This document shows, piece after piece, positions 1 to 9,009 of a stretch of DNA of 64,000 bases (positions are counted from its first letter, which is position 1; each line of letters begins with the position of its first letter). A program made the translations under genes and the position numbers. The notes under the pieces are model-generated. The model was not told where the DNA came from, made no database searches, and saw only the letters and a list, made by a program, of their open reading frames with translations. This DNA comes from Pseudomonadales bacterium (GTDB lineage: Bacteria > Pseudomonadota > Gammaproteobacteria > Pseudomonadales > Pseudohongiellaceae): assembly GCA_012103535.1 (NCBI GenBank), contig WLWQ01000003.1, positions 682,001 through 746,000 on the forward strand. Direction: 5' to 3'.

Positions 1-330
1 GGTGATTCGATAGGGTATTGGGAAGGATCGACCTTAGTAGTACATACGAAATCTTTTAAGCCAGACCAATCGGATCGACGCATGCCTTCAAGTACTGCTT
101 TGGAAATCATTGAACGCTTTACGCCAGTTTCAGAATCTGAAATGGTTTTCGAATATGAAATTACCGATCCTGAAATTTATTTGGAGCCTTTTACAGTTCG
201 TCTAACACTGCAACGCATGCCGGCCGATCAAAAGCTTTACGAATCCGGCTGTCATGAAGGCAACTATTCACTTCCCAGCATTCTCGCCGGCGCTAGAAGG
301 CAAGAGGCGGATGCTCGAGCCAATCGATAG
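1..330 (+). CDS. 3' end of an exported protein of unknown function (5' truncated by window edge)
   Basis: The reading frame is open from base 1 (GDSIGYWEGSTLVV...) to the TAG at 328-330, so only about the last 109 residues are present and the true start lies outside the window. The visible part aligns closely with the C-terminal third of the complete protein at 33045-34079: both have GDSIG(Y/H)W(E/D)G followed by TLVV, a beta-rich stretch, and a CHEGNY-x-ILAGAR motif near the end. That paralogue has a signal peptide, so this one is probably exported too. No function is known to me for the family. It lies 9 bp upstream of a CoA-transferase gene and is probably its operon partner. An internal ATG at 82 is not a believable start, because conservation continues upstream of it. 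Confidence 0.8.
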   Translation, partial: GDSIGYWEGSTLVVHTKSFKPDQSDRRMPSSTALEIIERFTPVSESEMVFEYEITDPEIYLEPFTVRLTLQRMPADQKLYESGCHEGNYSLPSILAGARRQEADARANR

Positions 331-339
331 TCAATCACT

Positions 340-1524
340 ATGGACCAGCAAGCGCTTCCACTCTCTCGCTATACCGTTCTCGATTTAACTATTGCGCGGG
401 CTGGCCCCACTGCCGTGCGTTTGTTGGCGGATTGGGGCGCCAATGTCATTCGCATTGAGGCACCGGTCGAGGGTGATATCGCGGGAAGCCGGCATGGTCC
501 GGATTCACAAAATCTTCACCGTAACAAACGCAGTCTCTGTCTCGATCTGAAATCCGCAGCCGGCAAAGTGGTTTTTGCTGATCTGGTTAAAAAAGCTGAT
601 GTCGTCATGGAAAACTTTCGCGTTGATGTTAAACATCGTTTGGGCGTGGACTACGAATCGGTAAAGAAAATAAATCCGTCAATCATCTACGGGAGCATTT
701 CAGGATTTGGACAGGAAGGGCCCTATGCGAAACGACCAGCAGTAGATCAGGTAATCCAGGGCATGAGTGGTTTAATGTCGATTACTGGTGAACCAGAACG
801 AGGCCCAATGCGAGCCGGTATCGCGGTTAGCGATACTTCTGCTGGCATGTTTCTTGGCCAGGGTATTTTATTGGCACTGTTGCACCGTGAACAAACTGGA
901 GAAGGGCAGTGGGTGCATACTTCATTGCTGGAGGCGATGTTGTGTAAACTGGATTTTCAAGCTGCTCGCTACACCATGAATGGAGAAGTGGCAGGACAGG
1001 AAGGTAACAACCACCCAACTTTATCTCCTATGGGCGTTTTTCACACCAGCGATGGCTTAGTAAACCTTGCTGCGAGTACAGACAAAATGTGGAATGCATT
1101 CTGTGCAGTGACCAAAGCAGAATCGCTCATGAACAACGACGAGTACAGGTCAGTGGAAGGCAGACTTAAACATCGCGATGCGGTATGGAACGAAGTCAAC
1201 GAAATAACCACACAATTTACTTCAGCTGAACTGGTGGAAAAGATGAACTCTGTTGGCATACCCTGTGGACCAATAAATTCTATTGGCGAAGCCTTTGAGG
1301 ATGATCAAGTAAGCTTTTTAAACATGACCAAGACTGCAATCCATCCAGAAAACGGAGAACTAGAATTGCTTAGATCTCCCATTAACATGTCAAACTTTGG
1401 GCAAGGTAATCGGTTTGACAAGCCCGGCCCGGATCTTGGTGAACACTCGTCAGAGATTTTGCGTGAGCTAAATTACAGTGATGAAAAAATTGCCGAGCTA
1501 ATGGCAGATGGAACGATAAAATAG
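340..1524 (+). CDS. CaiB/BaiF family (class III) CoA transferase
   Basis: A 394-residue protein of normal length for the family III CoA transferases (formyl-CoA transferase, CaiB, alpha-methylacyl-CoA racemase). These move CoA between carboxylic acids, or racemise acyl-CoAs, through an aspartyl-CoA intermediate in the cytoplasm. The N-terminal block with VLDLT, AGP, LADWGANVIRIE and NKRSLCLDLK is typical, as is SIIYGSISGFGQEGPY further on. The probable catalytic Asp is in AVSDTSAG at about residue 164, followed by GEGQWVHTSLLEAML. It sits between the truncated upstream gene (9 bp) and a crotonase-fold gene, which suggests an acyl-CoA catabolic operon. The acid substrate cannot be read from the sequence. 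Confidence 0.9.
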   Translation: MDQQALPLSRYTVLDLTIARAGPTAVRLLADWGANVIRIEAPVEGDIAGSRHGPDSQNLHRNKRSLCLDLKSAAGKVVFADLVKKADVVMENFRVDVKHRLGVDYESVKKINPSIIYGSISGFGQEGPYAKRPAVDQVIQGMSGLMSITGEPERGPMRAGIAVSDTSAGMFLGQGILLALLHREQTGEGQWVHTSLLEAMLCKLDFQAARYTMNGEVAGQEGNNHPTLSPMGVFHTSDGLVNLAASTDKMWNAFCAVTKAESLMNNDEYRSVEGRLKHRDAVWNEVNEITTQFTSAELVEKMNSVGIPCGPINSIGEAFEDDQVSFLNMTKTAIHPENGELELLRSPINMSNFGQGNRFDKPGPDLGEHSSEILRELNYSDEKIAELMADGTIK

Positions 1525-1554
1525 ATCAACACCTAAGCATTGGAAATGAAAAAC

Positions 1555-2355
1555 ATGGAAATACATTCGCCGACGCCAAAAATGTTGGCAGCGATAGAAA
1601 ACGGAATCGGTTGGATTACCTTTAATGCACCGGAACGACGGAATGCTATGTCTCTCGATATGTGGCAGGGGCTTGCTGACATACTGAAACAGCTGGCACA
1701 GGTGGAAGAATTACGAGTAGTGGTTTTAAAAGGGGCAGGCGATAAGGCATTTGTCTCTGGGGCTGACATTTCCGAATTTGAGGAAAAGCGTGCCACTCAA
1801 GAAGATCGAGATTTCTATGAAGCCGCCTTCGATGAAGCACAAAATACTCTCGCAAACTTTCCGAAACCAGTGGTGGCCATGATTCAAGGCTTTTGCGTAG
1901 GAGGCGGATTGGCAATCGCGCTGAACACTGACGTTCGAATCGCTACCGAGGATTCTGTCTTTGGCATACCAGCGGCTAAACTAGGACTTGGTTATGGATT
2001 CGAAGCGATTAAAACATTGGAATCCATTGTGGGGCCTTCCCATGCTAAAGATATTCTATTCACCGCGCGCTTTCTTAATACGGAAGAAGCACTGCGTATC
2101 GGACTGATTAATTTTGTTGTTAGTCGAGAAGAACTGGAAAGCAATGTCACTGAGTATGTAGATCGTATTGCGGCTAACGCACCCTTAACTATAAAAGCGG
2201 TAAAAGCCACGGTAAAGGAAGTAGTTAGAGATCCGGGACAACAAAGCCCGCAATCTATTGCTCAGCTCGTTAACGATTGTTTTCTCAGTGAAGATTATAA
2301 AGAAGGAAGAGCGGCATTTCTGGAAAAACGAAAACCCAACTTTAAAGGTTCATAA
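1555..2355 (+). CDS. Enoyl-CoA hydratase/isomerase (crotonase) family protein
   Basis: About 266 residues with the crotonase fold. The two oxyanion-hole loops are visible: SGADISEF and MIQGFCVGGGLAIAL. In-frame start options are TTG 1540, ATG 1546 and ATG 1555. I chose 1555 because GGAAA at 1542-1546 is well spaced for it. In true hydratases the loop after the second oxyanion segment reads FG-x-PE with a catalytic Glu; here it reads FGIPAAKLGLGYG, so that Glu is absent. The protein may be an isomerase, hydrolase, lyase or altered-substrate member rather than a classical hydratase. It follows a CoA transferase by about 30 bp and is probably co-transcribed with it. Confidence 0.88.
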   Translation: MEIHSPTPKMLAAIENGIGWITFNAPERRNAMSLDMWQGLADILKQLAQVEELRVVVLKGAGDKAFVSGADISEFEEKRATQEDRDFYEAAFDEAQNTLANFPKPVVAMIQGFCVGGGLAIALNTDVRIATEDSVFGIPAAKLGLGYGFEAIKTLESIVGPSHAKDILFTARFLNTEEALRIGLINFVVSREELESNVTEYVDRIAANAPLTIKAVKATVKEVVRDPGQQSPQSIAQLVNDCFLSEDYKEGRAAFLEKRKPNFKGS

Positions 2356-2370
2356 CTGGTTTAGGTTCTA

Positions 2371-2970
2371 ATGAGAAAAAACATTCAAACACTATTATCT
2401 GCATTTTGTATAAGCTTACTCTGTGGCATTGCTTTCAGTCAGCAACTCGGAAACGAGGAACTTATTCCTGCCTTAAGAAATGGCGGCTACATTATTTTTA
2501 TGCGCCATGCCAACGCGCCGGGAGAGCTCCCTACCGCTGAAACCGCTGCGCCTGGCAATAGCAATCTGGAGCGGCAGCTAGATGAGAAAGGCCGTTTCGA
2601 CGCCCGTAATTTTGGCGAGGCCATTCGGCGCTTGCAGATTCCAATCTTAACTGTCGAACGCAGTCCTACCTTTCGGACGCGACAAACAGCAGAACACGCT
2701 GGCTTTGGTGATGTTCTTATTCAGGACTTTCTGCTGGAAGAACGAATGGTAGGGGTTACACCGGCCCGTCTGGAAAGATTGAAAGAAGAACTTACCAAGA
2801 AACCTGCATCCGGCAATCGACTTTTTATCAGCCACTCCGGGAACATTAAGGCCAGCTTTCCTGAACTCGATCCGCGCATCGAGCAAGGAGAGGCTCTGAT
2901 CATAGATCCCACTCAATCTAACAATGTTTTAATTGCCCGAGTTAAGATTACCGAATGGGTAGATTTCTAA
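2371..2970 (+). CDS. Exported histidine phosphatase superfamily protein
   Basis: A 199-residue protein with an N-terminal signal peptide (hydrophobic stretch ending near AFSQ). The phosphoglycerate-mutase/acid-phosphatase core motifs are present: FMRHAN, where His is the phospho-acceptor in an RHA rather than RHG form; the second Arg in ERSPTFRTRQTAEH; and the second His in FISHSGN. The catalytic set therefore looks complete, so it is likely a periplasmic phosphomonoesterase or related hydrolase. It is the last gene of the four-gene + strand run, 15 bp after the crotonase gene, and converges on the aminotransferase at 2980. The substrate is unknown. Confidence 0.85.
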   Translation: MRKNIQTLLSAFCISLLCGIAFSQQLGNEELIPALRNGGYIIFMRHANAPGELPTAETAAPGNSNLERQLDEKGRFDARNFGEAIRRLQIPILTVERSPTFRTRQTAEHAGFGDVLIQDFLLEERMVGVTPARLERLKEELTKKPASGNRLFISHSGNIKASFPELDPRIEQGEALIIDPTQSNNVLIARVKITEWVDF

Positions 2971-2979
2971 AGAGGGTAT

Positions 2980-4176
2980 TCAGGTGCTTTCGAAATACTG
3001 CTTCAATTTTGCCATGCCTTCATTAATGTCTTCAACATCAATTCCCGAATAAGCAAATCGCAGATACTGATTGGGTTCATTGTCCAGGGTGCGGCCAAAA
3101 TGTTTCCGCGTGCAAAAAGAAACACTGGTTTCAGTTAAGGCTTCTTCCATTAGCTGATTTACATCAGCGATTTCTTTGCGCTCCAGAATCTTGGTGACAT
3201 TAGGAAACAGATAGAAAGTGCTGTTAGGCGCGCTGATAGATATGCCATCTATCGCGTTCAAGCCAGCTACTGCAGCATCTCTACGTCGACGCAGTTCGTC
3301 GAGTATTGAATCTGATCCTGATGTATCGCCTTCGATGGCATCGATCATACTGCGTTGAACAAAGTGTGCAGTGCAGGATTCGATGTTGGTGTTGAACTTA
3401 CTAAATATGTCGATTACGGATTTAGGGCCGATAGCCGCACCAAGTCGCCAACCGGTCATGGCAAAGCGCTTCGAACAAGTATAGAGAATAACACTGCGAT
3501 CCTGCATGCCAGGTAAACTAACAATGGATTGTGGAGTACCGCTGTATTGAATTTCGAAATAGGCCTCGTCACTAAGCACCCATAAATCGTGTTTAATACA
3601 TAACTCCGCTAGTTCTTCCATTTCCTCTGGTGAAGATTCGGCGCTATTGGGATTTTGAAAATTGTTGTAAATAATGGCGCGGGTTTTTGCTGTTATGGAA
3701 TTTCTAATGGCGTCCATATCGAGACTGAAACCGCTGTCTGTTTCAATATAGCCGTAGGGAACAGCAGTCCCGCCCTGGTATTCAATTTGTGATTCGTAGA
3801 TGGGGTAGCCAGGATTCGGATAGAGTACTTCATCCCCTGGATTCATTACCGTGGCAATGAATTTACTAATCACTGGTTTGCCGCCAGGTTGGATAGCGAC
3901 ATTATCGCTACTGTAATTTAGTTCTCGCTTCGCCCCAACGTCTCTGGCAATGGCATCACGCAATTCGGGAATTCCTGGTCCCGGACAGTAACCGGTATAG
4001 CCATCGGCAATGGCTTGCTGCATCGCTTCTACTATGTTCTGCGGTGTAGGGAGATTGATGTCTCCCAAATGAAAGGGGTAGACCTTGTTGCCTTTCGCTG
4101 CCCAGGCTGCTGCCGCACCGGAAACAGCGAATGCAGTCTCAGTACCCAGATGATCCAGTTGCTTAGCGAGCTTCAA
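2980..4176 (-). CDS. Pyridoxal-phosphate aminotransferase, class I/II fold
   Basis: A 398-residue cytoplasmic PLP enzyme of the aspartate aminotransferase fold. Landmarks in order are the N-terminal GDINLPTPQN segment, GYCPGPGIPELRDAIA (substrate/PLP cup), YNNFQNPNSAES (in place of NPxNPTG), SDEAYFEI with the PLP-N1 Asp, and CSKRFAMTGWRLGAA with the Schiff-base Lys at about residue 235. The NPTG element is degenerate (NPNSAE), which may point to an unusual substrate. It lies upstream of nothing co-directional except the TonB receptor (23 bp from that gene's stop), which may share the transcript. The amino donor cannot be deduced. Confidence 0.88.
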   Translation of the reverse strand: MKLAKQLDHLGTETAFAVSGAAAAWAAKGNKVYPFHLGDINLPTPQNIVEAMQQAIADGYTGYCPGPGIPELRDAIARDVGAKRELNYSSDNVAIQPGGKPVISKFIATVMNPGDEVLYPNPGYPIYESQIEYQGGTAVPYGYIETDSGFSLDMDAIRNSITAKTRAIIYNNFQNPNSAESSPEEMEELAELCIKHDLWVLSDEAYFEIQYSGTPQSIVSLPGMQDRSVILYTCSKRFAMTGWRLGAAIGPKSVIDIFSKFNTNIESCTAHFVQRSMIDAIEGDTSGSDSILDELRRRRDAAVAGLNAIDGISISAPNSTFYLFPNVTKILERKEIADVNQLMEEALTETSVSFCTRKHFGRTLDNEPNQYLRFAYSGIDVEDINEGMAKLKQYFEST

Positions 4177-4199
4177 TGGTTTTCCTTTCGTATTTAAAA

Positions 4200-6653
4200 C
4201 TAGAAGCGATAGCGTACGCCGATGAAGGCCGCCCGCGGTGGTGCCGCTCCAAGAAATAAAGGTACTTCCAAGTCTTCAATTATGGGCACTTCAACTTCGT
4301 TTGGTTCTTCTCCGAGCAAACCGAATGTTTCGAATTCTTCATCGAACAAGTTCTGGACGTTTGCGAAAATTTCCAGGTCATCATTAATCTGATAGCGCGC
4401 CCGTAAGTTAACAACGGTATAGCCATCGATCTCATCCAGTTGATTAGACTCATCTCCCCGTAGATGCTGATCACTATTACTGACGATATCCAAACCGAGA
4501 TTTAGTCCATCTACTAGCTGGTAGTTCGCCAGAAACTTAAACTGATTCTCTGGAACACCAGGAATGTTGTCGCCACTGCGAACCAGTATTTCTCCCTCAT
4601 CGTCGGCGAAATCGTGATTCGGGCTTAACGCATTAAAGCTATCTTCGAAGGTAGCCTGAACATGGGTATAGGCAACCGTCCAATCTAAATTTCGAATCTG
4701 TCCGCTTAATGATCCTTCGAAGCCGCGGCGTCTGGTTTTATCCACATTGGCAAAGAGACCAGTGGATCTTCCGGTGGTTTGAAAAAGAATATCGTCGTGA
4801 TTCGTGGTATTGAATAATCCCACCGCGTAGCGAATGTCATTAACGTAACCACGGCTGCCGATTTCAAAACTCTTGGCGACAACATCATCCAATGGTGGAT
4901 CGGCGAGAAAAGCATTAGGTAATCGACATTCGAAGTCAACGTCATCGGGATCTTCACCATCTTCGATGGCATATTGAACAGCGAGATCAAATACGCCTTC
5001 ATTACAGGCCAGTTCGATAGGTGTGGGCGCTCGCGATGATTCGGAATAAGAACCGTATAAATTGTGATTGTCGTCTAATTGCCAGGTAAGCCCGAAAGCA
5101 GGATTAATTCGAGTGAAACGATGACTTCCGTTTAGTTCTGGTCTTTCACCTGATTTATCCCGTAGATCGACTTCGGTGATATTACCTCGTGCGGATAAGG
5201 TGAACGCGACTGAATCCGTTATATCCAAAATATTTGAAAAATATAAACTGGTGGATTCAGTTTGCGTTGAAATATTAGTCGCTGCTTCATTGACAAAAGT
5301 CCCGGTACCCAAGCCGGTAGTTAAGCGAGTTATTGGATCAATGTCGGCAAGTTCTAAAACTGAATTAAAAGTGGATTCTCCATTGAAGTAAGCGCCACCC
5401 ATTACAAGTTGGCCCTCATAACCAAAGAAGTTGCCTAGAACAGTCCATTGAAAATCTGCACCGGTACTTTTCTGGTTGCGATCACTGAGATTGTTAATAG
5501 CTTCATCGGAAAGAATGCCTGTTCCGGATAGTTCATCAGCTTCGAAGCCTTCGATGGAAAATTCTTCATCTTCACCCAAACCCATCGCTGTTACATTCAG
5601 GAAGTCTTCCAGGTCGTCTAGATTGTTGAATTGAGATTCACAAATGTCGTCATCATCCAGGCCGAGTTCTTCCAGATCATCTTCTTCCAGACCTTCGATT
5701 AAGGTGTCCATTCCGCCGAGTTCGCAAATCCCAAACTCAGTTCCATCACCATTAAAAGAATCAGTGTTATTTTCGCGATAGAAAACATTGCCACTGAAAC
5801 TAATACTGGAACTGACCTCATGGGAGAAATCAAGGCTCAGCATATTCATGTCATTTTCAGTGATATCAGGCCCAGTAAAAATTGCTTCGCGGTCTATGTC
5901 TATCAATTCAACTGGCGCTGAACCATTTCCGATTAGCTCCGATTCACCGTGTTGGAAATTCAAATTAATCTGTGTGTAATCTGAACGAAAGCCAACGCTG
6001 CCATAGAAATTTATTGCGTCTGATGCTGAACTATCGCGCCAACCGTCTTCTTCGAAGTGATCGATATTGGCGTAATAGGCAAGCTGACCATTATTGCCGC
6101 CAAATTCGACATTAGAGACACGGCGGCCGAAGGAGCCAGCGCTGACTTCAATATTGGTGCCTTCAAAATCGAAACCATCTTTCATATCGATAACCAAGGA
6201 TCCACCTAGACTGTTTAGTCCGTAGAGAGGATTAGCACCGCCACTAAGCGAAATTTCCTGTATAGCCGATTGGGGTAACAAATCCCAATTAACCGAATCC
6301 CCCAATGGTTCATTGATGCGCACACCATTCTGATATACCGAAATACCCTGAGCGAGGCCCAACAATGGAGAAGCAGTGAATCCTCGATATTGAAGGTCTG
6401 GCTGCATAGGGTTGTTCTGGGCGTCGTTGAGCGAAATACTGGAGAAACTTTGTCGGAGGAAATCTGCGATGCTAAGAGCGGCTATATTCTCCAGATCTTC
6501 AGCAGTAGCAGTGTGCACTGGGTAGGCGAGCTTGTCGGTTTCGATGCTGGAACCGGCTGGAACCACACCAACAACGATGATTTCTTCGGCTTGCTGAGCT
6601 GCCGCCGTGGCCGACACTGCAAGGGCTAGTAGTGAAACAGGAAAAGTCTTCAT
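4200..6653 (-). CDS. TonB-dependent outer-membrane receptor with acidic insertion
   Basis: An 817-residue outer-membrane receptor. It has a signal peptide (ending AAAQQ), an N-terminal plug beginning near EEIIVVGVVP, plug elements DFLRQSFSSISLNDAQN and GGANPLYGLNSLGGSLVID, a long beta-barrel, and a C-terminal strand ending in Tyr-Arg-Phe as expected for BAM targeting. The start is supported by GGAG about 7 bp upstream. Residues roughly 300-375 form an unusually acidic insertion (GLEEDDLEELGLDDDD and flanks) containing three Cys, probably an extracellular loop. That could bind cations or a cationic ligand, but this is inference. The ligand is unknown; the nearest co-directional gene is an aminotransferase. 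Confidence 0.92.
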   Translation of the reverse strand: MKTFPVSLLALAVSATAAAQQAEEIIVVGVVPAGSSIETDKLAYPVHTATAEDLENIAALSIADFLRQSFSSISLNDAQNNPMQPDLQYRGFTASPLLGLAQGISVYQNGVRINEPLGDSVNWDLLPQSAIQEISLSGGANPLYGLNSLGGSLVIDMKDGFDFEGTNIEVSAGSFGRRVSNVEFGGNNGQLAYYANIDHFEEDGWRDSSASDAINFYGSVGFRSDYTQINLNFQHGESELIGNGSAPVELIDIDREAIFTGPDITENDMNMLSLDFSHEVSSSISFSGNVFYRENNTDSFNGDGTEFGICELGGMDTLIEGLEEDDLEELGLDDDDICESQFNNLDDLEDFLNVTAMGLGEDEEFSIEGFEADELSGTGILSDEAINNLSDRNQKSTGADFQWTVLGNFFGYEGQLVMGGAYFNGESTFNSVLELADIDPITRLTTGLGTGTFVNEAATNISTQTESTSLYFSNILDITDSVAFTLSARGNITEVDLRDKSGERPELNGSHRFTRINPAFGLTWQLDDNHNLYGSYSESSRAPTPIELACNEGVFDLAVQYAIEDGEDPDDVDFECRLPNAFLADPPLDDVVAKSFEIGSRGYVNDIRYAVGLFNTTNHDDILFQTTGRSTGLFANVDKTRRRGFEGSLSGQIRNLDWTVAYTHVQATFEDSFNALSPNHDFADDEGEILVRSGDNIPGVPENQFKFLANYQLVDGLNLGLDIVSNSDQHLRGDESNQLDEIDGYTVVNLRARYQINDDLEIFANVQNLFDEEFETFGLLGEEPNEVEVPIIEDLEVPLFLGAAPPRAAFIGVRYRF

Positions 6654-6802
6654 TTATTTCTCCTTACTTCTTATGTGGGATTACTTCTTCATGGCGGCGA
6701 AGGAGTATAACAAAGGGGTTCATTATTAATAAGCCTGTGGGCAAGTACGAGGTTAGGCTACAAAAAGTTACTGTTCTTCTAACTATCCATCCCATTCATG
6801 TT

Positions 6803-6831
6803 TTGACGACAGGGGGCGTGACAGGTAGATT
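6803..6831 (+). promoter_or_regulatory. Candidate sigma-70 promoter for the SDR gene
   Basis: TTGACG at 6803-6808 and TAGATT at 6826-6831 are separated by exactly 17 bp. The start codon at 6867 lies about 35 bp downstream. This fits a vegetative promoter in the divergent gap between the TonB receptor and the SDR. The -35 box is 5/6 and the -10 box 4/6 to consensus. Confidence 0.45.
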
Positions 6832-6866
6832 AGCCTTCTTTTTTGGGTAGACCGGCGGGAGTGATT

Positions 6867-7559
6867 ATGGCAACTGTTCTAGTCATTGGTGGAAATCGAG
6901 GTATAGGACTGGAATTTGTAAAACAGTATCTGGCAAGAGGCGATACTGTGATCGCTACTTGTCGCGACGTATCCAGTGCTGACAATCTCAATCAACTGCA
7001 AGCAGATAATGACAATTTGTCTGTGTTAACTCTGGATGTTGCAAGCGACGAATCACTCCTGGCATTTCCGCAACAACTAGGTGATACCGCAGTAGATATC
7101 TTTATTAACAATGCCGGTGTTTACGGACCGCGAGATTCCGTTTTTGGCAATGTAGATGAGAATAATTGGTTACCGGTACTGCGCGTTAATTCCATTGCTC
7201 CAATGTTATTAACACAGGGGATTATCGATAACTTGAGAAAAGGTCAGGATAAAAAATTGCTTTATGTGACTTCGAAGATGGGTTCTATCGATGATAACAA
7301 AGGCGGTGGTTCTTATGTCTATCGAAGTTCCAAAGCAGCACTGAATGCCGTAGTAAAGAGTATTGCTGTTGACCTTTCAGCTGAAGGCTTTACTGCTGCA
7401 GTGCTGCATCCAGGTTGGGTACAAACTGACATGGGCGGGCCCAATGCGCTTATCGACACTCAAACCAGTGTCTCTGGCATGATGAGTGTTATCGACAATT
7501 TAGATGGTTCACACGTGGGTAGTTTCTTTAATTACGATGGAAACATTATTCCCTGGTAA
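6867..7559 (+). CDS. Short-chain dehydrogenase/reductase (SDR) family oxidoreductase
   Basis: A 230-residue classical SDR. The Rossmann motif GGNRGIG lies near the N-terminus, NNAGVYG follows in the middle, a catalytic Ser precedes it in YVTSKMGSI, and YRSSK supplies the catalytic Tyr and Lys at about residues 152 and 156. HPGWVQTDMGG is typical of the C-terminal cofactor region. The start at ATG 6867 is preferred over upstream TTG 6843 because GGGAG at 6857-6861 is ideally spaced. It probably shares a transcript with the periplasmic protein 14 bp downstream. The substrate is unknown. Confidence 0.92.
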   Translation: MATVLVIGGNRGIGLEFVKQYLARGDTVIATCRDVSSADNLNQLQADNDNLSVLTLDVASDESLLAFPQQLGDTAVDIFINNAGVYGPRDSVFGNVDENNWLPVLRVNSIAPMLLTQGIIDNLRKGQDKKLLYVTSKMGSIDDNKGGGSYVYRSSKAALNAVVKSIAVDLSAEGFTAAVLHPGWVQTDMGGPNALIDTQTSVSGMMSVIDNLDGSHVGSFFNYDGNIIPW

Positions 7560-7573
7560 CAAAAGAAATTCCT

Positions 7574-8206
7574 ATGCTCAATTCAATTTCTCCTAAACTG
7601 TTCGTATTACTAACAGTGGCTCTTACTCTCTTAGTGCCGAAAACTGTTTTTGCCCACGGTGGTGTCGCATTCGATGAAGACCTCTGCGTAATAAACGTAA
7701 ATTTTATGCAGGCGCACTTTACCGTTTTTCAGCCAGAAACCAGACAGAATGATGAATTCTGCGAAGATATTCCTGACGTAACTAATTCGGTTTTCGTTAT
7801 GGAATACCTGCATGAGTTATTGTTTGAGATGAATGTTGATTTTCGGATTGTGAGGGATGTGAATAACGCCGGCCAATATGCAGCCTGGGAGGACATTCAG
7901 GCGATCGATGATTTAGAAGCAGCCACTGTTTACTATCAACCACCAACGATCGAATCTGGCGGCTATTTTCGCGCCAGCTACGCCTTTGAAGAAAAGGGCA
8001 CTTATATTGGCGTTGTTACCGCGGACCATCCCACCGAAGATCGTAACTATAACGCGGTATTCTATTTTCAAGTCGGCGGTCGCGACTGGGGAACCCTTCC
8101 AATTTTTGTCGCTCTGCTTTTGCTTGTTCAAGGCGGCTACTGGTATACCAGTGGTGGTTACGCAAAATTCAAAGCAAAACGAAAGGCTTCCAGACTCGAA
8201 GCATAG
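7574..8206 (+). CDS. Periplasmic tail-anchored protein, possible metal binder
   Basis: A 210-residue protein I know only as an uncharacterised conserved type. It has a signal peptide with a likely cleavage VFA/HGG, which would leave His as the first mature residue. A soluble domain of about 140 residues follows, with two Cys (DLCVINV and EFCEDI) and a conserved FMQAHFTVFQPE segment. It ends with one transmembrane helix (IFVALLLLVQGGYWY) and a basic cytoplasmic tail. That topology places the domain in the periplasm, anchored by its C-terminus. An N-terminal His plus further His/Met is reminiscent of CopC-like copper sites, but this is inference only. It follows the SDR gene by 14 bp. A weak hairpin at 8252-8276 (AGCCG/CGGCT then TTTT) may end the transcript. 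Confidence 0.75.
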   Translation: MLNSISPKLFVLLTVALTLLVPKTVFAHGGVAFDEDLCVINVNFMQAHFTVFQPETRQNDEFCEDIPDVTNSVFVMEYLHELLFEMNVDFRIVRDVNNAGQYAAWEDIQAIDDLEAATVYYQPPTIESGGYFRASYAFEEKGTYIGVVTADHPTEDRNYNAVFYFQVGGRDWGTLPIFVALLLLVQGGYWYTSGGYAKFKAKRKASRLEA

Positions 8207-8371
8207 ATTAAATTCCACAATTTGGCATTTTTGACCGTCCTGTAACAAATTAGCCGCTTCCCGCCTAAATTCGGCTTTTGAAACGAATTGTAAGTTTCAG
8301 TCCTTACTGTTTGCGCCGATAAATTTTATGTATAGAATTTGAACCACGATTGTTTTCTCAGGTTGTTGTGC

Positions 8372-8923
8372 ATGAACGCCAAGATTCTGCGATTAAACAA
8401 AGCTGGAATTCCCGTAAGCTGGCTTACCCGGGAAGAGACTGCGACGCTCATGGTTAAGGACCTCGTTATCTGGTCCCTTGGCAATACCGTCATGGAGATT
8501 CGCGGCGGCTACAATCGTGTGGGTATTCAGTCGGTACTTAAGCTTCCAAGTATCGTTGCCTGCGATGGCAAAGTTCATAAAGAAAATTTCGATCCTCCAT
8601 TAGAAAACAAATTTCTCTTCAGAAGAGACAAGAACATTTGTCTCTATTGTGGCAGCCAGTTCAGCGTTCATGACCTGTCTCGGGATCATGTTATGCCATT
8701 ATCTCGTGGTGGGCGGGATGCCTGGACTAATGTTGTTACTTCTTGTCGTCGCTGTAATAACCGCAAGGCAGATCGCAGCCCGGAAGAATCTAACATGCAG
8801 CTTCTGGCGATTCCTTTCGTGCCCAATCAATATGAATTCCTCTACCTGTCAAATCACAATGTGTTGGCAGACCAAATGGAATTCTTAAGTGCAAGATTTT
8901 CACGCCATATTAAGCTCTCCTAA
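8372..8923 (+). CDS. HNH endonuclease family protein
   Basis: A 183-residue protein with an N-terminal domain of about 85 residues, then a complete HNH module. The module has CLYCGSQF (first zinc knuckle), DLSRDHVMPLSRGG with the catalytic His, TSCRRCNNRKADRSP (second knuckle plus Asn), and a short C-terminal tail. The arrangement matches the stand-alone HNH proteins common in gammaproteobacteria, not a phage or intron nuclease in context. Start at ATG 8372 is chosen because the family begins MNAKILRLNKAGIP; the upstream TTG 8339 extension is unconvincing. It has its own intergenic region and no restriction partner nearby. The cellular target is unknown. Confidence 0.88.
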   Translation: MNAKILRLNKAGIPVSWLTREETATLMVKDLVIWSLGNTVMEIRGGYNRVGIQSVLKLPSIVACDGKVHKENFDPPLENKFLFRRDKNICLYCGSQFSVHDLSRDHVMPLSRGGRDAWTNVVTSCRRCNNRKADRSPEESNMQLLAIPFVPNQYEFLYLSNHNVLADQMEFLSARFSRHIKLS

Positions 8924-9009
8924 TTTATTTCTACGCTCGAAGTATTTGTAATTTGCTAGTACTTAGTGTGCTAGCATGCTTTTCCGCTTGATCGACTCTC
9001 AATTAATTT

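Noticed and set aside
8372..8923. HNH protein as a sign of a phage or homing intron
   Set aside because: Neighbours are ordinary chromosomal genes and the sequence matches the stand-alone chromosomal type.
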